In this document: piece by piece, positions 48,418 through 59,600 of the stretch
Numbering within the stretch: the first letter of the stretch is position 1
How the letters are laid out: every line of letters begins with the position of its first letter
Assembly (NCBI RefSeq): GCF_947507565.1
Contig: NC_089176.1
Span: forward strand, 992,001 to 1,056,000
Direction: 5' to 3'
DNA length: 64,000 nucleotides
DNA from: Oscarella lobularis
Lineage: Eukaryota > Porifera > Homoscleromorpha > Homosclerophorida > Oscarellidae
Made by a program: the position numbers and the translations under genes
The notes under the pieces: model-generated
Databases searched by the model: none
The model's input: only the letters and a program-made list of their open reading frames with translations
Told to the model about the DNA's origin: nothing

Positions 48418-49260
48418 CTTTACTAAGATAATAAAACCCTCCCCCTTTCGGTCTGTTGCAGTATTCACTGAATGCAATCAGGTAAGATAGCGAAACTTTA
48501 AGTCATCTGCTAGATCCCTTTCGGTGCTTCCAGCAAGATGATGCGGAACTGGACCGTCTAGACGTACTGAACTGTTGTAACTGAATCGTAACTGAATTGG
48601 ACAACACCTTCACGAGCAGTCTGGACTCTATAGAACTCTTCAACATCAAGTTGTTTGCTTTAGTTTGATTGAGTGTAGCAGAGCTTACTGCGTACATTGC
48701 AATGGAGTCTGCGCTTGCTGAGTCATCGTGTCCGACACGGCAACTCCTACATTGGGAAGAAGAGGGCAACACAACGCCAGACAGATCCGCCGGAGCAGGA
48801 TGAAGACTTGTAACAAAAAATGTGTTAGCTGTGAGGATTACATACAACTGCGTAATTCAGCTGACGCTAAATTCAGGTACCTTGATTATTGCTTTTAGGC
48901 ACGACGCCGCCGCAGCGGGCCATTAGTGTCAGAAATCCTTCAATGATTTCGTTTACCGTGAACTTGTCCGCGGAAGAGCCAACGATTCCTCGGGCCCGTC
49001 AGGCATAGGTATACGATCAGTCAGGAGGAGGAGAACTACATTACAAAAGAAGCATGCTGTAATCTGTTGGGCCTGCTATCCTTAAGGTGTTTCGTCTAAG
49101 AACCGCAGGAACGCCTGCAAAATCTGCAAGAAGCCACTAACACACCAAAAAATGAAGGTGCCTCTGGCCACGCACGTGTGACCCCCTACAAGTAAAAAGA
49201 AAAGAACTCTGCCTGCAGAGTGACGGTTACAGGAGCTGATCATATTCTGTCGTGGTTCTT
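48418..49260. other. Intergenic region without recognised gene
   Basis: Two minus-strand open stretches (48503-48847, and about 48890-48990 reading FTVNEIIEGFLTLMARCGGV) might be exons of a small unknown gene, but no joined frame with a clear start could be supported. Confidence 0.35.
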
Positions 49261-51036
49261 TCAACGACAGACAGTCTGGATCAACTTCTGCAGCTGCAGT
49301 GGCAAAAACGGTAGTTTCTCAGCAAACTTGTCCGGCACTGAAGCGACGTACTCGGTACAGATCCTCAAAAAAAGAACGATAAGAGAACTGCGTCAAGAGA
49401 GAGAACAACTTTTCCTTACCGAAGCAACGACCGAGGAGTGACGCGAAAGATCATCATGCGATTTCCGTGTATTGAGGTCTAGAGACGCGTGCAAACGTCG
49501 ATTTGGAGACACCTCCCAATTACCCACCTCTTGCTCTTCGAACACGCACTTAGACGAGCCTCCAAATAGAAACACTTCGCCGTCAGCCCGACCACAACCG
49601 GTGTGCCACATTCTTTGAAAAGAAGCTAAACTAAGAACGGCAGGATCTTCCGGCATGGGGCGTACCGTGTCGCGCATCCAGGCGGATCGTCCACCCGCGT
49701 CCACGTAGTCGATTTCACGTTAAAAAGCCACGAATCGGCTGCAAGAGAAAAGCATGTTGTCTCGCTCAATTAAATGCATAAACGAGTGCTTACAAAGAAT
49801 TTCGCTCTGCGTGTTGATTCCGCCGTGGAGAAAGATCAGCTCCGACGAGACGGGCGTGAAACTGTGCCAACTTCGTCCCTCGGGTCGTTCACCGACAGAG
49901 TCGATTCTAGATAGCCTCGTACCAGGGAGAGGTATACTACAACGACATCCGCCTTCTCACCGGCCCAGCCACTGGCTCGTTTCACAGTCGAAACAGTGAA
50001 GATCGTTCATACGATTTTCCTATATTATGAGATCGTCAAAGAAGACGTTGTTGTGTGTCGGCAAACAGAATTACTTCGTATCGTCCTCCAAAGACGTACG
50101 CTTTGGCTCCCAGTTGGGCTACTGCGTGGGCCGCTCTTGGACACGGAGTTGCCATCTGACGTGAAGACGGGTCAGCATAAATAAATAAATAAATAAATAA
50201 ATATATTTCTTTGTACAGTTGGCTCGAGTTCTGTCCATTCCTTTGTCTCCGTATTGAACAAGTAGAGCCCGTTATTCCATCCATTGTACTAAAAGGTCTT
50301 GCTAGAATGATATGCGCTACGCTCGCTCCTTTTACGCCATCATCCATGACTTTGAACTCGGCTTTCATGATCCCACGAGGACCAAATCCACCAAAGAAAT
50401 AAACGCTGCAAAAGAAGCAGATTAGAGAAATCTTTCTAATAATAAAGCCAATTACTTAAGTCCGTACACCCAGCAACAGAGCTTGTCCCGCGGCGTGGGC
50501 TGGCGACCAGTCGTTTCGACTAGACTCCATTTGAGGGTCTTAAAGTCGAGCTCAATCATCTAATTACATCAAATTAAAAAGTATATTTAATTAATTAATT
50601 GACTAAAAGACAACCGGATCGATTCTTCCAAAGGTTCTATCGAATCCTCCAAAGCAAAAGAGCGACCCGGCGACGATGGCTGCACAGCTACCCGATACAA
50701 ACTCGAATTCATTGTAACCGCTCGTCTCGAGCAACTTCCTATGCAACCACAAGTTCTTTATGTTTTCTTTTGAGCTAAACCTTCTTACCAATGCCCCGTT
50801 AGCGTGTTGTAAACGGAAAGTTTCATGCGGCTGCACCAAAGCATTTCCTGCACGACAAAAAAGCAAAGCAAATTCGACGCAGAGGGAAGAGGAGGTCCCG
50901 TGAAACGCTCTCCTGACCCCAGATCCGCTTCCTACGATCACGTTCGGTCCGGTGCACACAGAAAAGTGCCCAAGTCGACCTTGAGCCGCCTGGACGGCCG
51001 TAGGCGTAGTAGGAAGGGGCGAAAACTCGTACGACA
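49261..51036 (-). CDS. KLHDC1/KLHDC2-like kelch protein
   Basis: Human KLHDC2 is the substrate receptor of a CUL2 ubiquitin ligase that reads C-terminal Gly degrons. ATG at 51036 (MSYEFSPLPTTPTAVQAAQG) leads into RLGHFSVCTGPNVIVGSGSG (kelch 1). Further exons give SGSCAAIVAGSLFCFGGFDR, a glycine-rich kelch with VYFFGGFGPRGIMKAEFKV, a GWNNGLYLFNTET-type block, CPRAAHAVAQLGAKAYVFGG, and FQRMWHTGCGRADGEVFLFG (human PRLWHTACASDEGEVIVFGG). The C-terminal exon SVPDKFAEKLPFLPLQLQKL ends at 49261 and matches the helix after the KLHDC2 propeller. The total of about six kelch repeats fits. KLHDC1 versus KLHDC2 cannot be decided. Confidence 0.82.
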
Positions 51037-51212
51037 TTTGCTCTTCAGGAGACCCGGATTTACCGAGGCAATAATTTTTATTTCGTTCAAGTACTATTAA
51101 AAAACTATTTACAGTGTAACTTGCATCTGCATGTACCCAAATCAAATCAACCAGTTGCTCATTCTTCTCTGCGTTGAAAAATTCTTTGTGTGCCCATCAT
51201 CATATCAATAAG

Positions 51213-51392
51213 GAGATGCTTTCACCTGTCGAACTCACATCTCGTGCCCCAGAAAGACTACAGCCGGCCTGTCCAAAAATCTCAAATCCCCATCCCCAGT
51301 TGGTCAAGACGAGAGTGCCGTCATATTTATTCACACCTCAGCGCCGTGACAACGAATGCTATGCATACCATAGACCAATGCAGTCACCTAAA
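51213..51392 (-). pseudogene. PEX7: PEX7 gene fragment
   Basis: This stretch matches 54355-54590 of the PEX7 gene on the same strand, with internal deletions and substitutions (shared: TTCACCTGTCGAACTC, AATCTCAAATCCC, GACAACGAATGCTATGCATA). It includes the splice-donor boundary and start of the intron (TCACCTAAAAA), so it arose by DNA duplication and not by retrocopy. Non-functional remnant. Confidence 0.85.
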
Positions 51393-52379
51393 AATAAAAA
51401 GTATTCAAAAAAAGATTTTAAAAAAGAAATACATAAATTTGCCCCTGGGTTAATTAACGTGTCGTTGTGAACTCTTCTCTGCATGCATGGAGGCCCCCCC
51501 TGTTTACCGTTAGTTGGCCGTTTCGCTATGAAATCCGTTCATCGTCGCAGTGAATATTCGAGACGAGATCCAGGTCGCGATTGGTGGACGACTTGAAGGC
51601 GATTTTGACTCCAGCGAATTTATAGTGGATCGAACGGGCTTGTCTCGCCATCCTTCTTGTACGTACGTCTCCGCGTGCGTTGAATTGTCGGGAGCGCGAC
51701 TTCAAGACTGGTCACAGTGATCAGGAACGGCACGAATCGGCCGGATTCGCCGAGTTCGAAGCACTGCCGGGAACTCCACAAGAGCGCGCGAAAAGGACCC
51801 TACAATTGTAGTATCTACAGATCGAAAGGCGTTCATCGTACGCGAATACGATACAGATACACGTGTCACGATGCTAGTAGTCGATCGAAGGAGCCGCCAT
51901 TTTTTGCCATGAAATGGCCACGTGCAAAATTGGCGCGAACTACCGCGGCCAACCAACGACTCGTTGCCGTGGTGAATTCATCACAGTGAGGTCACCAGCA
52001 GCTAATGCATCACGATTGCATCATCTTCGATATAAAAGCGACTGGGCCAACGCCCAATCTTCAGTCTTGCGTTAGGGTGGGGGATGCCAACGGGTTGAAC
52101 CCTTGAGGTTGATCGTGAACTGGGGAAGCTGGTTGTTGGTCATCAAAGCGTTTCGTCATCTGTCGATCCTTACTGAAACTGCTAGGCACAGTGGATGGGC
52201 GTCGCTTTGCGGCGCTAAGATCGGCACTGGGGGTCACAAGGGTCGTGGACGGCTTTGGTTGTAATTAATAACACACAAAAGAATAACAAGCAAAAAAGAA
52301 GAAAAATAGACCAGACAGGGAGAAGGGAGGGGAGAAGGGGCAGGGAGCAAGAAGGGAAAGGGGGAGTACACAGTTAACG

Positions 52380-52870
52380 AGTGAAGAACCGAATATCAGT
52401 ATCATGAGGGCCAAGGCGATCGCTTAGAGCGGACCCCGGCACCAACGATGCCACCTTTCGGAGAATAATTTGTGAATTCATCCGTTGCAAGCAGACAGCC
52501 AAACGACGACGCCAGTAACGAGACGCAGCCGGACGATCATCGAGGAATTCAAGAGAAGGGCGTCGGACGATCTTTTTGAAGAATTCGACGGCGACAGGAC
52601 TCCAGCGGCCGAAGACTTCAAACGTAAGGGGCTCGAAAAGATAGCCGAGTGACGTTGCCTCCCCCTGATACTTGAGACGCTTCTCGTTGTCACGTTGAAG
52701 AGCCGCAGCGCCGTTAGTAGAATGACTCTGTGGAAGGCATCCCGGACGTTGAGGGTTGATGATTGAAACGTCGAGAAGGAGCTTCTTGCCGTCGTGGTAG
52801 TCGTAGACGCTGATGTCAGGGCGCTTTGGTTGCGAAGTCAGGCGTTCCGCGCTAAAGCCGAGCGGGCGTC
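52380..52870 (-). mobile_element. LINE-like retrotransposon C-terminal remnant
   Basis: On the minus strand the frame reads RPDISVYDYHDGKKLLLDVS, then NGAAALQRDNEKRLKYQGEA and TFEVFGRWSPVAVEFFKKIV. This pattern (RPADVxV...D.G....DV, AA...K..KY, G..F.P...E..G) is the C-terminal domain often found behind non-LTR reverse transcriptases. No reverse-transcriptase core is present in the window, so the piece is 5'-truncated, as is usual for LINEs. Family not determined. Confidence 0.5.
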
Positions 52871-53375
52871 TGGCTAAGGTTTGCCACTTACTGCCAAAGA
52901 AACGTGTGGGGGCCCAGTGTCTCGTGGTATTTCCTCACTCGGATTAGTAACCTATACCCGAAAGATGACCCGACCCCCAGGACTACAAACGCTGACCCTC
53001 AATCGGTGGACTCGGTAAGCGCTTCGTAATTCCTCTCTCATCACGGTAGGCTCGGTTCCTCTTAACCGAAAGTCTACGGCCTCTTTGGGGCCCCGGTACG
53101 ACGCGGTCGGGGGGACGGTGTGGGAGAGCCGTTCTCGATCCAGGCCGTACCGGTCGTGTATGGGCTGTTGAAGCAAGGTCTCGCTCTCAACATTTTTGGG
53201 CCACTAACTGCGCTCGAACCTCCGCGTGGTGTGGTCTGGATAACGCCAATGCGAGCGCATCGCAAAAAGGTACGTACACGGACAGATTGAACGGATTTTA
53301 TCTTTCTTTTTTTAGGTTTTTCTCGCGCTTCGAAGTCAGGAAAGAAATACGAACTTACGGAAGTAGTAATAGTGC

Positions 53376-54080
53376 ATGAGTCTTGCGAAAAAGAACGAAG
53401 AAATGCACGCAGAACGTGCTACTAGCTTAGTGCATCATTTTGACGTCTTATTTGTTCAAAGTAGTTCGTATAGCGCGGCCTTGATTTATACGACATCGAG
53501 TCTCTTAGCGTGCGCCTTTACGCTGAAATCGTCGTTACAGAGCGGCGAAGGCCGTTTTCGTCGACGGCACTCTGTGCCTACTCGCTTCCGCCGTCGGTTG
53601 CCTCGTAGAAAGCTAACCGTCGCGAATCGTCATCGATTCAGCCGGCAAAACGACAATCCTTTCCGTATCAAGTCCGACGAGACGATCATGACGATCCACT
53701 TCAATGTAGAAACGATCACCGTCGCGGAGATGTCAATATCCGGTGAGCCCAGATTAATTGCCGCACGCTACAGCATAGAATCTATGGCTACAGGCCGAAA
53801 AAAGAACCCAGTAAGGTCGTCGTCAGCGCGGGCGACCATCTTGAGAGACCCGTATTTCTCTCAGACAATGCGTGGCGCACATCTTTTCAATTCTGTGATC
53901 ATCAGAAGAGGTTTTCTTGCCATGGCGCTAGGTGCGTGCGTGCTAGCAGCTGTGCAGCTAAATCACAATGATTTTCAGGTGCGAATCGAGAGAAAAACGC
54001 TTGTCAGATACGTCGATGTGGGCTCTCAACGGAAATTCCGTACGTCTGACGCCCGGAAATCCTTTCACAAGGAAGTCTGA
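53376..54080 (+). CDS. Hypothetical ORF, doubtful
   Basis: An uninterrupted 234-codon frame with ATG at 53376. It is Arg/Ser-rich (RFRRRHSVPTRFRRRLPRRK) with one hydrophobic segment near the end (FLAMALGACVLAAVQL). No domain is recognised. The composition resembles a shadow frame, and the reading may be fortuitous; alternatively it may be one exon of an unknown gene. Low confidence. Confidence 0.2.
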   Translation: MSLAKKNEEMHAERATSLVHHFDVLFVQSSSYSAALIYTTSSLLACAFTLKSSLQSGEGRFRRRHSVPTRFRRRLPRRKLTVANRHRFSRQNDNPFRIKSDETIMTIHFNVETITVAEMSISGEPRLIAARYSIESMATGRKKNPVRSSSARATILRDPYFSQTMRGAHLFNSVIIRRGFLAMALGACVLAAVQLNHNDFQVRIERKTLVRYVDVGSQRKFRTSDARKSFHKEV

Positions 54081-54159
54081 ATGGTTCAGAACGTGGACAG
54101 ATCAAATGGAGATTCCACTAGTCTATAGCCTAATTACAGTGTCACGTAGATTGCTGCAT

Positions 54160-55156
54160 CTACAATGGTTTGTATACACAAATCTGCTCATCCCAAGAGC
54201 AGTCACATATTTCTCCGTTAACGTGTGGATTGAAATCTAAGCCTATCGTAAACTCTTTGTGATGGTTTAACGTTGCCAGACAACAGCCATCAGCAATATT
54301 CCATAGTCTCACACTGAAGTCATAAGAGCAGGACGCGACGATGTGCCCATCATAAGGAGACGCCTTCACCTGTCGAACTCCCATCTCGTGCCCAAGAAAG
54401 ACGACAGCAGGCTTGTCTAAAAATCTCAAATCCCAGCCACGTACCTGCCCATCGACAGACCCAGTGAAGACGAGATTGCCGTCATATTTACTCCAGTCAC
54501 AAGTCAACACGTCAGCGTCGTGACAACGAATGCTATGCATAGGATTCGGACTTCGAGCGGACCAAATGCGAAGAGTGCAATCACCTAAAAAAAGCATTCA
54601 ATAGAGATTTTTCAAAGAGAAATACCACAAAGCAACCTGAAACTGATGAAAACGTTTCCGGCATAGTCGGAGACCAAGCAACGCTATAAACAGGCTCACG
54701 ATGACCCATGAAATTTGCCAAGGGAGAAGCGAGGCAGGGATCCCACAGAATGACGCAGCCGTCCCACGAACCGCTCACAAAGTGCTGAGGACACGTTCGA
54801 ATGGGATTCCACCGAACGCTCGCCACTTCCTTGCGATGACCGGCGTAAATTTGCTGGGGCCCCCCACGCCCCGTTGTTTTCCACATCTGCAGCGACGTAT
54901 CGCCGCTCGCCGTCACGACGGCGTTCGGATCGGTCTCGCTCCAGGCGACGTCGAATAGAGCGTTGGTCCAATCGGCGTGCCATCGCTCTCGTAGTCCGTT
55001 TCGTCGCGTTGGATCGCACTCGAGTGCGTAGAGAGTTCCGCTGCCCGAGATTCCGTAGTTCTCGCTCGCCGAGCAGGCTATGAGGTTGCCGTCGAAGGGA
55101 GAAAACTGAACGCCGCAGCCGTGCTTTGCTCGACCTTGCAGACGAGTGCCTAGCAT
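54160..55156 (-). CDS. PEX7: Peroxisomal targeting signal 2 receptor PEX7
   Basis: WD40 receptor that carries PTS2 proteins to peroxisomes. ATG at 55156 (MLGTRLQGRAKHGCGVQFSP; human MLRTPGRHGYAAEFSP). Two exons with a short intron near 54585. Repeats include NYGISGSGTLYALECDPTRR, NALFDVAWSETDPNAVVTAS, FVSGSWDGCVILWDPCLASP, VYSVAWSPTMPETFSSVSGD, ADVLTCDWSKYDGNLVFTGS, VASCSYDFSVRLWNIADGCC and the C-terminal FTIGLDFNPHVNGEICDCSW ending DEQICVYKPL at 54160. Complete. It is head to head with HS3ST (130 bp between ATGs). A decayed partial copy lies at 51213-51392. Confidence 0.95.
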
Positions 55157-55286
55157 CTGTGCCGCACAGTATGCAAATGTAGCACTACTCTGGTGTACGG
55201 GATAGCAAAGGGGCGTTTTTCCACAAGCCGCCACAAGCAATTTAGGCCAAATTTTCTACGCCCATCAGTTGATATCTTCAGTAACA
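55157..55286. promoter_or_regulatory. Divergent promoter, PEX7 / HS3ST
   Basis: 130 bp between divergent start codons; no obvious TATA. Shared control inferred from position. Confidence 0.4.
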
Positions 55287-56378
55287 ATGGTTAGGTGCGT
55301 TCGACGCCGATTTTGTATCGCATTTGGGTCTCTAGTAGTCATCTTTTTACTAATGAACGCGTTCCTGAACTCTTCTAAACTGACTCGTGACAAGATCCGG
55401 TCTCACGCTCGACTCGCTTCTAGCAAAGAACGAGAAGAAGGAGCCTACAGAGCGATTTTGAACCGTAACGTTTCTCGTCTCTCCTACCCCGATTTTCTTG
55501 TGATTGGCGCCAGAAAGTGCGGCACTCGTGCTCTGTTGACGATGCTAAATTTGCATCCGCAAATTGCCGTTTCTGGTCCCGAAATTCACTTCTTTGACTT
55601 AGACGAAAATTACGAGAGAGGCGTCGACTGGTATTTGAGACAACTGCCGGCCCGTCGCCCGGGTCAACTAATCGGAGAAAAGACCCCGGCGTATTTTGTC
55701 GCTATTCACGTTCCAGAGAGAATCAGAAAATTCGAAAAGGAAGTAGGAAAACGTATTAAATTGATTCTTACTGTCAGGGAACCGGTTACGCGAGTCGTCT
55801 CTGATCTCACCCAAAGTGTTGCTCAGATGAATTGGAACGTTGAGGCCGATAGCGATCGAATCAATAACTTTGTAAAAGAAAAAGCTTTTCATCCTCTCTC
55901 CGGAAAAGTTACTGATGAACAGTGGCAAGCAATTGGTGTAAGTCAATATGCCTATCATTTGGAAAAATGGTGGAAAGAGTTTCCAAAAAGTCAAATTCAC
56001 ATTGTAAACGGAGACAGGCTGATTACCAATCCTCTTTCTGAAATGATTCAAGTAGGTCAAATAACTACAGTAGTTGATTATAAAATGTATATCTATTGAT
56101 TATAAAATGTATATCTATCTAAGGTTAGTCAATATTTGAATTTATCTCCATTCGATTGGGAAAGTAGTTTTTACTTTAACAAAACAAGGGGTTTCTACTG
56201 CCTTCAACGTTATATTAGGGATTTGTCGTCAACAAAAATAAAATGCTTAGGAGATACAAAAGGACGACCTCATCCAAAAATTGAAGAAAAGATTTACTCT
56301 CAATTGTTGGAGTATTATAAACCGTGGAACAAAAAACTGACAGAAATGACAGGAATAGATTTTGAGTGGGCTATATAA
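55287..56378 (+). CDS. HS3ST: Heparan sulfate glucosamine 3-O-sulfotransferase
   Basis: Golgi type II enzyme that transfers sulfate from PAPS to the 3-O of glucosamine in heparan sulfate. Exons 55287-56051 and 56124-56378 encode 339 residues; ATG at 55287 (MVRCVRRRFCIAFGSLVVIF). A single N-terminal membrane anchor covers about residues 7-26. The PAPS 5'-phosphosulfate loop is IGARKCGTRALLTMLNLHPQ. EIHFFDLDENYERGVDWYL and GEKTPAYF (catalytic-region block) follow. The 3'-phosphate site is LTVREPVTRVVSDLTQS. The C-terminal exon has FYFNKTRGFYCLQRY and CLGDTKGRPHPKIE, where two Cys match the family disulfide. KCGTRALL in place of the usual KGGTRALL is a small variation. The intron holds a 22-bp direct repeat. 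Confidence 0.93.
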
Positions 56379-56607
56379 TGAATAAATTCATATAGAACGC
56401 AAATAATAAGCTAAAGGGTGTGGAGAAATTGTACGGCACGTACCTAATGAGGCTCCCAGTAGACAAAGTCTTTCCTCAGCACTAAAATAACGATGATCCT
56501 AATAAAAAAATGACTGACAGTAGTAGAGTCCCGAATAGTTTCTCTTCAACTATTTTCTAGATCTAAATAAAAGGACGTCGTAGTTGCTCGTAGTTGCTTA
56601 GAACAAG

Positions 56608-59600
56608 TTACAACGACTTCATGAAGGAAGACAAGTCGTACTCGTTTTCATACTGCTCTTCATCCCACAAATCTCCCATTTTCTCCAATAGCGACTTCAA
56701 CGTTTCCTTGCCTTTCGGCTTGTCACTCGCCCTTGTACCACTGCCACTCGATTTGGCGACGTTAAAAAGATCCAAGAGCTCGCCCGTCTCCATGGTTTGT
56801 AGGCTGGAATTATCGTGGGTCAGAACAGTGTTGGCAATGTTCAATTTAAACTTTTGCAGTCTAAAAGAAAATTAACAGATTACGTTATTTGATGCCTTAA
56901 TTAATTAATGATTCACCCCATGACTTTTTCTTCCAATGTACCCTTCGTAATCAGTCTGTATACATTGACTACCTTTTTCTGACCAATGCGATGAGCTCTG
57001 TCCATAGCCTAAAAGGCCCTTCCCAAAACAGTCGATAAATTACTACTTATGACGTTACTTGAAGGTCTTTCATCGGGTTCCAGTCATGTTCGACAAAAAT
57101 AACCGTATCGGCGCCGGTCAAATTCAGTCCAAGTCCCCCAACGTGGGTCGTCAGTAGTAGAAGATCGAACGAAGGGTCTGCGTTAAATCTACAAAGTACG
57201 ACAAAGTTATTAAATGTTAACCCTTATTTTTAGTTAAAATGATTTATAGTAGGGGACTCTGTAAGCCGTACCGCTGAACAACGCTATGCCTCGATCCCGC
57301 AGGAGTGCTACCGTCGAGTCTCAGGTAAGTAACGGATGGCATTTCAGTCCTAAACAGATAGCTGGCAAATTGACTCGTCCTCCCCCCAAAACACGTACTT
57401 CAAAAGATCATGCTCCACAATATCTAGCATGCTCTTGAGCTGACAAAAAATCAGTGCTCTGTGCTGCCCAACAACGGAGCCGCCACTCGAAGACTCTCCC
57501 GCTATGAGCCCGATACCGCAATCAAGCAGCAACTGCCTATAAAGAGAAAGAGTCAGAAATATGTACCGAGGCAATTTCGTAGGTACTTCAAGGCAACGAG
57601 CTTCGCTGCGTGAGATGTGCTATGAAGAGACGACTTTTGCTGAGCAAGCTTAGCCATCACTTCCTCGCGCAGTGGATGTTGGGGCGTTAGAACTAGGAGC
57701 GGATGATTGCAGACTTTTCTCAAGTATTGAAGTGCCTGTGAGTTGAGAGCCAAATTAGTAAATAAATAAATAAAGCGAATGACAGGCTGGGAAGTGGTGC
57801 CTGAAATATGTGCGTAGATCCCTGAGCGTCGTCGCTCTCCGCCGATTCGTCTTTATTAAGAGAGCTCTGCACGGATTTATTTGCTCGCGACTTGGCGAAG
57901 TCTTCATAGAGCCAGTACTGCAAAGAAACCGAATGAATGCTGCAAGGAAGAAGTCATACGATGTTCACCTGCAAAGGACTCAAATCACAGTAGTAGTCTT
58001 GAATAATTTTGGGTGGCAGGTCTTGAAGAACGTCCTCTTTGAGGCGCCGTAGCATGAACGGAAGCACCTGTCGGTGTAGATTTTCCATAGCCAAAACGCC
58101 TTAGATTAGAGGTAAATAAACTTGATGTACGCGAAGTTAAAGCGTACCGGCCTCTTGCTCTTTTGACGACGATTTGGCGTCTCTGCTCTGTAGAATAGGC
58201 TTACTATAATTAGCCACAAATTCTCTTTCGGTGCCAAGAAATCCTGGCATGAGAAAATCGAAAAGGGACCACAATTCGAGCACGTTGTTCTACGAAAAAA
58301 TTGTGGATAAAGCTCTACCATTTTAATTTAAAATCTCATTATTTTTATTAACTGTACCTGAATTGGGGTTCCGGTGAGAATAAGTCTGTGATTCGCTTTT
58401 AGGGATTTGATCGCCCTTGACATCTGGTATAAAATGCTATATTTGCTTCCGTCATCTACACACGATCTCCAAAACCTTGGTTTTTCCATTCTTTATAACG
58501 TGGCCTTCGTCCAAAATCAAATAATTCCAATTAATCGATCTAATTTGAGCCCAAACAATGATCTTCGCGTTCGTCTCCGAGCACAATAGCAGCACCTGAA
58601 ATTTTCAATGTCGTTTCTAACAATGTCGTACGAAGCGATCACCAGATTGTACTGATGAAGTTGCTGCCACAGTCTAAACAATACATGTACTAGAGTTTAA
58701 CGTGCAAGAGTGGGCTAGTGACCGATTCCTTTCCGCTGGACCTCCAGCGTAGTGCAGTGGACTGAGATACTCAGGAGAGCAAAATTTTTCCGTCTCGTAA
58801 CACCAGTGTCCAGTCAAGGTCGGAGGACAAACGACGAGAGATGGAATAGGTTCCGCTTCAGAATCTCCAGAACCCTGAGCACACAAAAAAAGTAGAAAAG
58901 CCGAGGTCTTTTTCAAGTGAACCTTAAATTTTTCGTCTCTTTTATAGTGATCGCTGGCTAGAATACAAATCGATTGCAGTGTCTTTCCAAGTCCCATATC
59001 TATGGAACCCAACCCATTGTTTAGAAAGTGTCGTATGAATTAAAAAAAATTATTAGACAAACGCACCATCGCACAGAACTCCGTGAAGATTATATCTGTT
59101 CAAAAACGCCAGCCAGTTTACCCCGTTCTGCAAATATAAACAATATAAAGAAACGGATAGGGACACGCACTACGAACCTGCTGATACTGCCTCAGCTCTG
59201 CTTTGATAGGAACAGATACCTCGTATTCGCAGAGTAATTTCGGATTAAGCAACTGCTCGAGAAATTTTCTTTCGTGTTTCTTCTGCTCAACCAAAGACTC
59301 CGACATGCCCGGAGGATCGGGAAGACCGGCCTGTCAAAAACGCACGCGACGTCTCGGCGCGCTTTTTCTCTCTCTAATTCTTCTTCTTTACTTCGAGAGG
59401 AATTATTTGTATGACCTTGGCGAACGTCTGCGCGGCAATCGCTCTCGTGTGCTCGTCTTGATCGCTCATCCGTCCCAAAAGGGGAACAACGAGAAAGACG
59501 GCGTAGGAAAGAATGCCCACTCCCAGCCGATCAATCAGCACTGCACCAGCAAGCCAACAATAAAAAATAAACGAGGTTAAAGAAAAAAAATGAGAAGCTG

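Larger units (their letters stand above)
51037..53375. other. Repeat-rich region without intact genes
   Basis: Contains a PEX7 fragment, a LINE-like remnant, and purine-rich and GC-rich anonymous sequence. A short minus-strand frame near 51530-51650 (MARQARSIHYKFAGVKIAFK) looks protein-like but ends after about 42 codons; it may be a stray exon. Nothing else is recognised. Confidence 0.5.

Noticed and set aside
52960-53180. GC-rich segment considered as a structured RNA or rRNA fragment
   Set aside because: No recognisable rRNA or snRNA core motif; left as anonymous sequence next to the LINE-like remnant.
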